Assembly: GCA_003343885.1 (NCBI GenBank) | Contig: QAKH01000021.1 | Span: forward strand, 1 to 55,915 | Length of the DNA: 55,915 bases | From: Clostridiales bacterium | Lineage (GTDB): Bacteria; Bacillota; Clostridia; Oscillospirales; CAG-382 | Direction of reading: 5' to 3' | Shown here: positions 43,810 to 52,239 of the stretch, piece after piece | How positions within the stretch are numbered: the stretch's first letter is position 1 | Layout: each line of letters opens with the position of its first letter | Made by a program: the position numbers and the translations under genes | The notes under the pieces: model-generated | The model's database searches: none | Seen by the model: only the letters and a program-made list of their open reading frames with translations | Told to the model about the DNA's origin: nothing

Positions 43810-44820
43810 ATGAAAAATGCGGAAAAAAAGGTTTTGCTTATCGGCGGAACCGGAGCGATGGGTACATATCTCGCACCAGAACTTGTTAAAAGAAATTGTC
43901 TTGTCGACGTAGTTTCCCTTGACGATGTGATCAGTGACAACGAGAACCTTCGGTATTTTAAAGCCAATGCACATGATGATAACGTAAGAAAAAAACTTCT
44001 TGAAAACGGATATGACGTAATTGTCGACTTTTTGATTTATCCGACTGATGAATTTAAGAGAGTGCACACCGAAATGCTCTCAAAAACAGATCATTATATC
44101 TATCTTTCAACGTATCGCGTGTATGCCGGCGAGCACCCCATCACTGAAAAATCTCCGAGACTTTTGGATGTGTCTGATGACAGCGCGCTTTTGGCTTCGG
44201 AAGATTACTGCATGTATAAGGCACGCCAGGAAGATATACTAAAGTCAAGCGGCGCGGATAACTGGACAATAGTCCGTCCCTCGATTACTTTTTCAAAATT
44301 CAGGTATCAGCTTGTTACTTTGGAAGCAAACATTGTAGTCAACCGTGCGCTTGACTCAAAGACAGTCGTGGTTCCTGCCGAGGCGATGAGCGTCCAAAGT
44401 ACCATGACGTGGGCGCACGACACGGCGAAAATGTTCAGCGCCATAATTTTTAACAGAAACTCTTTTGCGGAAACTTATACGCTTGCCACTGCGGAGCATC
44501 AACCGTGGAGCCGAATTGCGCAGTACTATGAACAGCTTATAGGGCTGAAAATATATCAGGCAAGCAAGCAGGAATATTTGGATATAATCGATCCCGCCAG
44601 AGGAAACGGAGCAAAATGGCAGCTTGAATACGACAGAATGTTTGAGCGCGAGGTCGATAATTCCAAAATACTGAAGCTTGCCGGAATGACTCAGTCAGAC
44701 CTCACGCCGGTTTATAAGGCGCTGGAAACAGAACTTTCGGCGTTTCCCAAAGATTTCCGTTTTGGCGGAGCTGAAGATGTGTGTGGCAGAATGGACGAAT
44801 TTCTGAAAAATAAGGCATAA
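43810..44820 (+). CDS. NAD-dependent epimerase/dehydratase-like protein
   Basis: This 336-residue protein is an atypical extended SDR. It starts with the cofactor motif LLIGGTGAMGTYLAPELVKRN and has STYRVYAG near residue 99 and the YxxxK pair in DYCMYKARQE near residue 135. The region TIVRPSITFS near 155 also fits nucleotide-sugar epimerase-like folds. The substrate cannot be named. It has GGCGGAG upstream and is followed by a strong terminator, so it is monocistronic. Its neighbours are unrelated by function. Confidence 0.82.
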   Translation: MKNAEKKVLLIGGTGAMGTYLAPELVKRNCLVDVVSLDDVISDNENLRYFKANAHDDNVRKKLLENGYDVIVDFLIYPTDEFKRVHTEMLSKTDHYIYLSTYRVYAGEHPITEKSPRLLDVSDDSALLASEDYCMYKARQEDILKSSGADNWTIVRPSITFSKFRYQLVTLEANIVVNRALDSKTVVVPAEAMSVQSTMTWAHDTAKMFSAIIFNRNSFAETYTLATAEHQPWSRIAQYYEQLIGLKIYQASKQEYLDIIDPARGNGAKWQLEYDRMFEREVDNSKILKLAGMTQSDLTPVYKALETELSAFPKDFRFGGAEDVCGRMDEFLKNKA

Positions 44821-44851
44821 AACAGTAAGCTTTACCGCAGTTGCTGTGGTT

Positions 44852-44899
44852 GCTCCTGTGCGGCTTGATTGAAAGGCTGCGCAGGAGCTTTTTGTTTTT
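44852..44899 (+). terminator. Intrinsic terminator after the epimerase-like gene
   Basis: GCTCCTGTGC pairs with GCGCAGGAGC (one G-T pair) around a ~17-base loop and is followed by TTTTTGTTTTT. Confidence 0.88.
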
Positions 44900-44929
44900 G
44901 CAAAACAGCTCTTATCATGCCGCTTTGGT

Positions 44930-44978
44930 TTTGCATAATGATAAAGCGGCTTTTGCATAATAAATAGCTTTGCATAAT
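44930..44978 (+). promoter_or_regulatory. Three TTTGCATAAT direct repeats upstream of the TAXI-TRAP promoter
   Basis: Exact copies of TTTGCATAAT occur at 44930-44939, 44952-44961 and 44969-44978, at spacings of 22 and 17 bases. They lie just upstream of the consensus promoter at 45000-45028, a position suited to an activator or response-regulator site. The regulator is unknown. Confidence 0.55.
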
Positions 44979-44999
44979 AAAATAAATTGGTAATAATAC

Positions 45000-45028
45000 T
45001 TGACATGCGGTGAGTTGGCGGTTATAAT
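45000..45028 (+). promoter_or_regulatory. Consensus promoter of the TAXI-TRAP operon
   Basis: TTGACA (45000-45005), a 17-base spacer and TATAAT (45023-45028) match the sigma-A consensus at all 12 positions. The transcript would start near 45035, about 55 bases before the binding-protein gene. Confidence 0.88.
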
Positions 45029-45089
45029 AGTAACAATGAATTATTCTGTTTTTGAATATTCAAAAACATATTGTTTGGAGGAAAACATT

Positions 45090-46079
45090 ATGAAAAAGGG
45101 TATTGCACTTTTACTTGCTCTGCTCATGGCTGCAACAATGATGTTTGCCGGCTGTGACAAACAGGGTACTCCGGACGGAGAAAACGGAAACACTGAAAAA
45201 ATCGTTCTTGCAACCGGAGGAAATACCGGTACATACTATGCTTACGGCATGGCAATGGGACCGATCCTTCAGGAAAAGACCGGAATAACCTTTGACGTTC
45301 AGTCAACAGGCGCATCCAAAGCAAATATCCAGCTTATCCAGCAGGGCGAAGCAAACATGGCTATCGTGCAGAACGACGTTATGTATTATGCATATACCGG
45401 TACTGATTTGTTTACCGGGGCACAGACGCAGGATTTTGCGGCTGTTGCAACGCTTTACCCCGAACTTTGCCAGATTATAGCTTCCAAGAGCAGCGGAATT
45501 AAATCTGTTGCCGACCTTGCAGGCAAGAGAGTTTCCGTAGGAGACGCAGGAAGCGGAGTTGAATTCAACGCAAAGCAGATTCTTGCCGCTTACGGAATTG
45601 ATATCGAAAAGGATATCGAAAAGCAGAACCTCGGCTTCGGTCCTTCCGCAGACGCGCTCAAGGATGAGAAAATCGACGCTTTCTTCTGCGTTGCAGGTAT
45701 TCCTACAACCGCTATAACCGATCTTGCAATGTCTACCGAAATCACCGTTGTTCCGGTTGACGATGATAAATTCGCTGAGCTTTCGTCACAGTACGGCTTC
45801 TACACACAGCAGGTTATCCCGGCAGACACATATAACGGCATGACTGAAGATGTAAAGACCGTCGCTGTAATGGCAACATACGTTGTTGACAAGGATCTCT
45901 CAGAAGACGCTGTATATAATATAACAAAGGCTATTTTTGAGAACAAGGAGCAAATCGCCGCAGCATACGCAAAAGGCTCCGAGCTTGACAGCGCAAAGGC
46001 TGTTCAGGGTATACCTTCGGAAGTTCCTATGCACGCAGGTGCTGAGAAGTACTTCAAGGAAATAGGCGTACTTCAGTAA
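45090..46079 (+). CDS. TAXI-family TRAP transporter solute-binding lipoprotein
   Basis: This is the extracytoplasmic binding component of a TRAP importer. The start is the ATG at 45090 with GGAGG eight bases upstream; the frame extends further 5' across the promoter but that part is not translated. A lipoprotein signal peptide ends at MMFAGC. The TAXI signature region is ATGGNTGTYYAYGMAMGPIL near residues 33-52, followed by VQSTGASKANIQLIQQGEANMAIVQND and GDAGSGVEFNAKQILAAYGI. The 329 residues are the usual length. TAXI systems import organic acids or amino acids such as glutamate and 2-oxoglutarate in characterised cases. The ligand here is not evident. Confidence 0.95.
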   Translation: MKKGIALLLALLMAATMMFAGCDKQGTPDGENGNTEKIVLATGGNTGTYYAYGMAMGPILQEKTGITFDVQSTGASKANIQLIQQGEANMAIVQNDVMYYAYTGTDLFTGAQTQDFAAVATLYPELCQIIASKSSGIKSVADLAGKRVSVGDAGSGVEFNAKQILAAYGIDIEKDIEKQNLGFGPSADALKDEKIDAFFCVAGIPTTAITDLAMSTEITVVPVDDDKFAELSSQYGFYTQQVIPADTYNGMTEDVKTVAVMATYVVDKDLSEDAVYNITKAIFENKEQIAAAYAKGSELDSAKAVQGIPSEVPMHAGAEKYFKEIGVLQ

Positions 46080-46097
46080 TTAGGTTTACTCATATCA

Positions 46098-46586
46098 ATG
46101 AGAAAGATAAGTGCAACAGCCGTGACTGCAATTGCGGTTACGGCTGTGCTTCTCTCTGTGATGACGGTGTTTTTTTCATCATGTGAGAAACAAATGAAAC
46201 TCATGCTGTACGATACGGATTCGGGGAAGATTTACGCCGAATTTCCCGTTTCGGAGGGTACGGAGTTTTCTGTTGAATTTATACATTCCGTTAATTTAAG
46301 CCCGGTAAAAGATATTTTTGTAATACGAAAAGGACAGATCGTTGCAGACGCAACTGTTTATTCGGCGTTCGGGGCTGGTGTGCAGACCGAACTCGGACCG
46401 GGACAGACGCTTGAATATGACAGCGACGGAAATATGATAGTATCCGGGTTTAACATGGTTTTTCCTAAAATCAAGTATATTGTCGGGACGGTTTATGACC
46501 ATGTTTTGTTTATTCAGGGGGAGTCTATAAGTTTAACAGAGCTTTGCGGAAAAAATGCGCATGTTACTTTTGAGCTGAAAAGTTAA
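46098..46586 (+). CDS. DUF1850 protein of the TAXI-TRAP operon
   Basis: This 162-residue protein has an N-terminal hydrophobic segment ending FFSSC, either a lipoprotein signal or a membrane anchor. The DUF1850 signature is FIHSVNLSPVKDIF near residue 56. DUF1850 proteins occur with TAXI-type TRAP genes, but their function is not established. The ATG lies 18 bases after the binding-protein stop with no clear ribosome site, which suggests coupled translation. Confidence 0.85.
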   Translation: MRKISATAVTAIAVTAVLLSVMTVFFSSCEKQMKLMLYDTDSGKIYAEFPVSEGTEFSVEFIHSVNLSPVKDIFVIRKGQIVADATVYSAFGAGVQTELGPGQTLEYDSDGNMIVSGFNMVFPKIKYIVGTVYDHVLFIQGESISLTELCGKNAHVTFELKS

Positions 46587-46686
46587 GCTCTTTGAAGAGA
46601 AATAACAGCAGATATATTATGTCAATTACATGGTAAATGATATCTGAAAACACAGAGATATATAACATTTGAGAGGAGGAAATCCA

Positions 46687-48798
46687 TTGTCTGATAATAA
46701 CCAATTCAATGAAAAAGCGGCGGGAGAGGTAAAAAGTGCCGACGAGTTGATGGCGGAGTTTGACAGGGAGTCCAATGTCCGTCAGTTTACCGGAAAGGCA
46801 AATATAGTGGTAAAAGCGCTGTTCTTGGCGTTTGCCGTTTTTGTGTTTGCGACAAGATTCTTTACCTTGCCGGAGCAGGTGAGAATGTCAGCCTTTTTGG
46901 GTATAATCATGTTTTTGGGATTTTTGATTTACCCGTCATACAAAAAGCAGACACAAAAGAGAAACTTTATTCCGTGGTACGATTTTCTGTTCGCTGTGGC
47001 AGGAGCGGTGCCGTATTTTTATTACGCACTGAATTTCAAGGAAATAACAAACCGTGCGGTAGCGATAAATACTGTCGACAAGGTTATGGCACTGATAGGA
47101 ATAGTGTTCCTGTTTGAGCTGTGCCGCAGAGCTGTAGGACTGCCGATACTGTTTGTCGCCGGCGGCTTTATTGTGTACGCTTTTTACTATGGAAAATCGT
47201 TAAGCTCTATATTGTATAACCTTTTCTATACAACAAACGGAATTCCCGGCACGCCTCTTAACGTGTGCTCGACATTTATCGTGTTCTTTATTATTCTCGG
47301 AGCGTTTCTCGAGAAAACGGGAATCGGTTCGTTTTTCGTAGACCTTGCGAATTCCATAGCCGGATATGCGTCGGGCGGTCCGGCAAAGGTTGCGGTAATA
47401 TCGTCGGCCCTTGAAGGTATGTATTCCGGAAGCTCGGTTGCCAATACCGTGGGAAGCGGAAGCGTAACGATACCGGTTATGAAGAGCATCGGATATAAAA
47501 GTGAATTTGCGGCGGCAGTAGAGGCGGCGGCTTCAACCGGCGGACAGATAATGCCTCCCATAATGGGTGCGGCTGCGTTTCTTATGTCTGAGATTACGGG
47601 AATACCGTATGCCCAAATTGCCGTTTCGGCAATACTTCCGGCGGTGCTGTACTTTACCGGAATATTTGTAATGATACACTTTGAAGCGAAAAAGCTTGGA
47701 CTTAAAGGCTTGCCGAAAGAAAGTATTCCTAACTTTTTCAAGCTTTTGCTCAGAAAAGGCTATTTGTTTTTACCGATAATCGTACTTGTCGAGCTTATGT
47801 CAATAGGCAAGACTCCGGCGCAGTCAGCGACAATGGCGATACTTACGACAATGGCGATAATGCTTATTACGGACGTTGTCAAAATGGTTAAAAAACTTCT
47901 TAAAAAGCAGGATTTTAAGTCGGATATAATTGACACACTGCTGCTTGTAATACCGATTGCAGCATTTCCGATAGGCATGTTTGCTCTCGGCTACAAAATG
48001 GAAAACGCGGCAATTATCGCAGGACTTATATATATAATAGTTTCATTTCTCGGAAAACAGACGAGAGAATCCGGAAAGATATCGCTTGACGCAATTGAAA
48101 CCGGTATACGTAATACCATGGGCGTTTCACTTGCCTGCGGTCTTGCCGGAATAGTTGCCGGAATAGTTACTCTTACGAGTCTCGGTTCAACGCTGATAAA
48201 CATCATTGTACCGCTTGCGCAGGACAATCTGTTCATTGCGCTGTTTCTCACTATGCTTACCTGTATCGTTCTTGGTATGGGTGTGCCGACCACGGCAAAC
48301 TACCTGATTATGGCAACCATTACCGCACCTATTCTTACAGAAATGGGGCTGCCCGTGCTTGCGGCTCACATGTTCGTGTTCTACTTCGGAATAGTTGCGG
48401 ATATTACGCCGCCGGTAGCCCTTGCGGCATACGCAGGAAGCGCGATTGCTCATTCTAACCCGTTTAAAACGGGTGTTATCGCCACAAAACTTGCCATAGC
48501 GGCGTTTATAATACCGTATATATTCGCATTTAATCCAAAGATGCTGTTTATTAAAGCGACGGTGCTTGAGGTCGTGGTTATTATTATAACCTCGTTTGTC
48601 GGCATATTCGCTCTTTCCTCAGGTCTTGAGGGATTTATGCTCAAGCGTCTGCGAATATATGAAAGACTGCCGCTTATACTCGGAGGACTTCTCATGATTT
48701 ATCCGGGACATATTACCGACTTGGTTGGATTTATAATTGTCGCCGGTATCCTTGTTTCCCAAATTATTTTGCGGAAAAAGAGCGCTGGCAGGGCTTGA
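46687..48798 (+). CDS. TRAP transporter fused permease (4TM/12TM)
   Basis: This integral membrane permease fuses the small (DctQ-like) and large (DctM-like) TRAP subunits and uses an ion gradient. The start is put at TTG 46687, seven bases after AGGAGG; a TTG at 46669 would lie upstream of that site. About 703 residues result. A soluble N-terminus (~35 residues) is followed by many membrane segments. The large-subunit signature includes SALEGMYSGSSVANTVGSGSVTIPVMK near residue 240 and GMGVPTTANYLIMATITAP near residue 535. It is the last gene of the operon and is followed by a terminator. Confidence 0.94.
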   Translation: MSDNNQFNEKAAGEVKSADELMAEFDRESNVRQFTGKANIVVKALFLAFAVFVFATRFFTLPEQVRMSAFLGIIMFLGFLIYPSYKKQTQKRNFIPWYDFLFAVAGAVPYFYYALNFKEITNRAVAINTVDKVMALIGIVFLFELCRRAVGLPILFVAGGFIVYAFYYGKSLSSILYNLFYTTNGIPGTPLNVCSTFIVFFIILGAFLEKTGIGSFFVDLANSIAGYASGGPAKVAVISSALEGMYSGSSVANTVGSGSVTIPVMKSIGYKSEFAAAVEAAASTGGQIMPPIMGAAAFLMSEITGIPYAQIAVSAILPAVLYFTGIFVMIHFEAKKLGLKGLPKESIPNFFKLLLRKGYLFLPIIVLVELMSIGKTPAQSATMAILTTMAIMLITDVVKMVKKLLKKQDFKSDIIDTLLLVIPIAAFPIGMFALGYKMENAAIIAGLIYIIVSFLGKQTRESGKISLDAIETGIRNTMGVSLACGLAGIVAGIVTLTSLGSTLINIIVPLAQDNLFIALFLTMLTCIVLGMGVPTTANYLIMATITAPILTEMGLPVLAAHMFVFYFGIVADITPPVALAAYAGSAIAHSNPFKTGVIATKLAIAAFIIPYIFAFNPKMLFIKATVLEVVVIIITSFVGIFALSSGLEGFMLKRLRIYERLPLILGGLLMIYPGHITDLVGFIIVAGILVSQIILRKKSAGRA

Positions 48799-48890
48799 CA
48801 AGGGGCACACACCCGGGCGCTGTCCCCGTACCCCGGACAAGAACATTTTTGAAAAAAGATGCTTGACAATCTCCAAAAATTTAAATATTT

Positions 48891-48938
48891 GCCGCAAGCG
48901 CTTACGATTTTTCGAATGTGCTTGCGGTGTTTTATTTT
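48891..48938 (+). terminator. Terminator after the TRAP operon
   Basis: CCGCAAGC (48892-48899) pairs with GCTTGCGG (48920-48927) and is followed by TGTTTTATTTTG, an interrupted T run. The 92 bases between the permease stop and this stem contain a CCCGGG palindrome. From the terminator to about 49170 I see no gene. Confidence 0.75.
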
Positions 48939-49174
48939 GTTACAGATGTGTTTGCATGGCCGGAGTAATTCTTGATGTGTGAAGGATTAAATTTTGTTGT
49001 TTTCACATGCCTTCTTGTGTATTTTTTCTGCTGTCTTTTCTAATGAGGCTTATCTTTTTTGCCAAGGTGAAGAAATTTTGTCAGACTCTCACAGCAAACG
49101 CAGGTTATTTACTTATGAAGCTGCCTTTAGAATATGATTTTAGAAATTATTGACGTAAATTCAAGTAAAACCTA

Positions 49175-49203
49175 TTGCAATTCTGTAGATATTGTGATAA
49201 AAT
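49175..49203 (+). promoter_or_regulatory. Promoter of the CNNM/CorC-like gene
   Basis: TTGCAA (49175-49180) and TAAAAT (49198-49203) are 17 bases apart, about 48 bases upstream of the start codon. Confidence 0.65.
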
Positions 49204-49250
49204 AATAAAGACTATTTGTCAAATAAATTTTTAAGGAGTTGATTTTTTCC

Positions 49251-50681
49251 ATGGATCCTGCCGGTTTGCAGATAGCAGTTCTTGTAATTTTAGTACTGCT
49301 ATCGGCATTTTTCTCAGGAACGGAAACCGCTTTTACGAGTTTTAACAAAAACCGTATGAAAACACTTGCCCAGGACGGCAACAAAAAGGCACAAGCCGTT
49401 TTGAATATTGAGGAACGGTATGAAAAGTTCTTAGCAACCATGCTTATCGGAAACAATATTGTAAACATTTCGGCAAGTGCTATTTCAACATTGCTTTTCA
49501 CCAAATTTCTCCGCGGCGACGCCGGTCTCGGCGCAACCGTGTCGACAATCGTAATGACGATAATCATTCTGATTTTCGGAGAAATCACGCCGAAAAATCT
49601 CGGAAAGGATTTTGCTGAAAGCTACGCCATGTCGGTAACCGGCATTGTACGTTTGCTGATGCTTGTCTTTACTCCGCTGACCGCGATTTTTTCTTTGTGG
49701 CGAGTTCTTTTGTCAAAGGCATTCAAGAGCAAATCCTCTCTTTCGATTACTGAGGATGAAATAATGACAATGGTAGAGGAAGCTCAAAATGAAGGCGGAA
49801 TTGACGAACACGAAGGCGACCTTATAAAAAGCGCAATCGAGTTCAATGACCTTGAAGTTGCGGCAATACTTACTCCGAGAGTTGACATTGTTGCTATATC
49901 TCTCGACACGCCCATGACCGAAATTATGGAGCTTTTCCGCAGCAGCGGCTTTTCAAGGCTGCCTGTGTACCGCGAAACCATCGACAACATAATCGGTGTT
50001 ATCCACGAAAAGGATTTCAACAAGCTTCTGTATGACGGCGGAACTGACATTTCTTCCATAGTGCATGAAGTTCCGTGCATAACCGAGGGAATGAAAATAT
50101 CAAAGCTTCTCAGAGAATTTCAGGAAGTCAAAACTCACATGGCAATAGTTGTTGACGAGTACGGCGGAACTGCCGGTCTTGTCACCATGGAGGACGTTCT
50201 CGAAGGCCTTGTCGGTGAAATCTGGGACGAACACGATGAAGTCATAGAAAACATAAAACAGCTTTCGGAAAACGAATACATAATAAACTGCGGCATGTCC
50301 ATGAACGATTTGGAGGAGATACACTCATTCTCTGATGAGGTTTTGGAAGACAACGCAACCGTAAACGGCTGGGTGCTTGATAATTTGGGCAAAATACCTG
50401 AAACAGGCGACAGCTTTGAATATGAAAACCTTTCGGTTGAGGTTATGAAGGTTGACGGCAGACGTGCTTCTGAAATTAAACTCACCGTAAACCCGATACA
50501 GGACGACGAGGAGTCTTCCGATAAATCTGATAAGTCAGATAAGTCAGATAAGTCAGACAAAACGGATAAATCAGAAAAGTCGGACGATTCAACTGCCAAG
50601 GACGGCAAAGACGGCAAAGACGGCAAAGATGGCAAGGACAGCAAAGAAAAAGCTCACGCCGCTAAAAATGAGTCAAAGTGA
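49251..50681 (+). CDS. CNNM/HlyC-CorC-family membrane protein with CBS pair
   Basis: This family includes magnesium/divalent cation transporters (CNNM, CorB, MpfA). The ATG at 49251 lies 12 bases after AGGAG. Order: an N-terminal CNNM (DUF21) membrane domain of about 185 residues with LSAFFSGTETAFTSFNKNRMK and FGEITPKNLGKDFAE; a CBS pair (~200-320) with LTPRVDIVAISLDT and SRLPVYRETIDNIIGVIHEKD; and a CorC_HlyC domain (~335-415) with INCGMSMNDLEE. The last ~55 residues are low-complexity SDK repeats and DGK repeats coded by 9-base tandem units. Cation efflux or homeostasis is the probable role. Confidence 0.93.
   Translation: MDPAGLQIAVLVILVLLSAFFSGTETAFTSFNKNRMKTLAQDGNKKAQAVLNIEERYEKFLATMLIGNNIVNISASAISTLLFTKFLRGDAGLGATVSTIVMTIIILIFGEITPKNLGKDFAESYAMSVTGIVRLLMLVFTPLTAIFSLWRVLLSKAFKSKSSLSITEDEIMTMVEEAQNEGGIDEHEGDLIKSAIEFNDLEVAAILTPRVDIVAISLDTPMTEIMELFRSSGFSRLPVYRETIDNIIGVIHEKDFNKLLYDGGTDISSIVHEVPCITEGMKISKLLREFQEVKTHMAIVVDEYGGTAGLVTMEDVLEGLVGEIWDEHDEVIENIKQLSENEYIINCGMSMNDLEEIHSFSDEVLEDNATVNGWVLDNLGKIPETGDSFEYENLSVEVMKVDGRRASEIKLTVNPIQDDEESSDKSDKSDKSDKSDKTDKSEKSDDSTAKDGKDGKDGKDGKDSKEKAHAAKNESK
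50518..50640 (+). repeat. Two 9-bp tandem repeats in the CNNM-like gene tail
   Basis: Units of the type GATAAGTCA (encoding Ser-Asp-Lys) run from about 50518 to 50586. Units of the type GACGGCAAA (Asp-Gly-Lys) run from about 50602 to 50640. They make a strongly charged, probably disordered C-terminus. Confidence 0.85.
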
Positions 50682-50728
50682 GTGAGTTATCGTTAAAAAA
50701 TAACCCCCGAAAATATATAAAAATATAC

Positions 50729-50762
50729 GGAAACAGCAGCTTTTGCCGCTGTTTCTTTTTTA
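50729..50762 (+). terminator. Intrinsic terminator after the CNNM-like gene
   Basis: GAAACAGC (50730-50737) pairs with GCTGTTTC (50748-50755), followed by seven T. Confidence 0.88.
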
Positions 50763-50833
50763 TTTGCTCTACACGAAATTTTACGAGTAATGCTGAGCCG
50801 CATATTTACGAAAATTTTTCGCTTACCTATATG

Positions 50834-50862
50834 TTGACTTTTTATTTTGGCGTATATAAAAT
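50834..50862 (+). promoter_or_regulatory. Promoter of the GH28-like gene
   Basis: TTGACT (50834-50839) and TAAAAT (50857-50862) are 17 bases apart. The leader would be very short, with GGGAGG directly after the predicted start. Confidence 0.55.
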
Positions 50863-50885
50863 TGGTGTATAAGGGAGGGATTTGT

Positions 50886-52091
50886 GTGATTGATTACATA
50901 ATGCCTGACAGCACCATAGCAAAGACGGACGACCAAAGCATAACACTTGCTGTAAAAAAGGCAAAGGAAACAGGAATCAATAAGGTTGTTATCCCCAAAT
51001 ACAATCAACGCACTGGGCAGAACCTTTGGATAATAGAAAATTGCATTCGTTTGCCGGACGATATTGAAATAATTATTGACGGCGCTCATCTGTGCCTTGC
51101 GGACGGAGTATACTGCAATATGTTCTGCAACGAAAATCTCGGCACTGATAAAGGGCGCACGCCGAAAGGTAAACAGAAAAATATTACCATACGCGGCAGA
51201 GGAGCCGCCACTCTTGACGGCGGCAAATACAACGGCTTGTCCGAGAGAAACAGCGAAAAGGATAATCTTCCCCATATTTCGGTCAACACCACATTGTTTT
51301 TTGCGAATGTAACCGGTTTAACGGTAGAAAATCTGAATATTATCAACCAGCGTTGGTGGGGGATAACAAACGTATTTGTAAGCAACGCAGTTTTCAGAAA
51401 CATTCGTTTCAAGGCGGATATATCGAGAATTGACGCCGACGGAATTCATCACCCGGATGAGCTTCCGCAGAATTACGGGGAAATATACGTCAAAAACGCT
51501 GACGGAATTGACTTACGAGTCGGCTGTCATGACGTACTTATCGAAAATATCACAGGCTTTACCGAGGATGACACGGTTGCCCTTACGGCTTTGGGCACGT
51601 TTGAAAGCAGGCTGGGGTACGCGGTTGACGGCGGCGACTTCGATATACACGACGTAAAAATAAGGCATGTTGCCTCTGATCCTTTCTATTGCTCGGTTGT
51701 CCGACTGCTCAACGACAACGGATTCAAACTTTACAATATCGATATCGACGGAGTTACCCACCTTCACCTGACAGATTCGGTTATGCAAACTCATGCCGCC
51801 GTAAAAATCGGAGACATGGCGTATGCGAAAAAGCACTCTGAGCTTGGCGACACGCACCATATCTCGGTACGAAATGTCGTTTCAAGCGCAAAATACGCCG
51901 TTGCACTGTGCAAAGGTCTTTCCGATTCCGTCATAGAAAACATATTCGTAGCGCCCGGTGGTATATACGGCGTGGGCGCCTCTGAAAACAATTTTGCTGA
52001 GCTTGAAAGATGCCGTATAGAAAATATTTCCGCTTACTCGGACTCTGTCGAGCTTATGCCTGCCGACAGGCTTACAGTTGTGCGGCAATAA
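50886..52091 (+). CDS. GH28-like right-handed beta-helix protein (polygalacturonase family)
   Basis: The start is GTG at 50886, seven bases after GGGAGG, giving 401 residues without a signal peptide. Repeating beta-helix turns run through the protein (NITIRGRGAATLDGG, LTVENLNIIN, AVFRNIRFK, HDVLIENITGF). The GH28-style catalytic area is seen as NADGID (Asp206, Asp209) and EDDTVAL (Asp228-Asp229). The usual GHG and RIK motifs of true polygalacturonases are not obvious, so the substrate may be another uronate or glycan. It heads a second carbohydrate gene group and lies between its own promoter and a GH39-like gene. Confidence 0.75.
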   Translation: MIDYIMPDSTIAKTDDQSITLAVKKAKETGINKVVIPKYNQRTGQNLWIIENCIRLPDDIEIIIDGAHLCLADGVYCNMFCNENLGTDKGRTPKGKQKNITIRGRGAATLDGGKYNGLSERNSEKDNLPHISVNTTLFFANVTGLTVENLNIINQRWWGITNVFVSNAVFRNIRFKADISRIDADGIHHPDELPQNYGEIYVKNADGIDLRVGCHDVLIENITGFTEDDTVALTALGTFESRLGYAVDGGDFDIHDVKIRHVASDPFYCSVVRLLNDNGFKLYNIDIDGVTHLHLTDSVMQTHAAVKIGDMAYAKKHSELGDTHHISVRNVVSSAKYAVALCKGLSDSVIENIFVAPGGIYGVGASENNFAELERCRIENISAYSDSVELMPADRLTVVRQ

Positions 52092-52239
52092 AATAAGCAA
52101 AATAAGTAAGCAATAAGAAAAATATGCGGTAAATCAGCTAAACAAACAAATAAAAAACAAATCTAAATTAACATGGCTGATTAACATAGAATAGCTTAAA
52201 TATTAAATATAAACGCTGTGAGCTGAAAGGAGCAATCCC

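Noticed and set aside
45090..48798. TRAP system as the uronate transporter of the xylan locus
   Set aside because: The binding protein is of TAXI type, not the DctP type known for uronates, and the operon is 18 kb away with unrelated regulatory sites.
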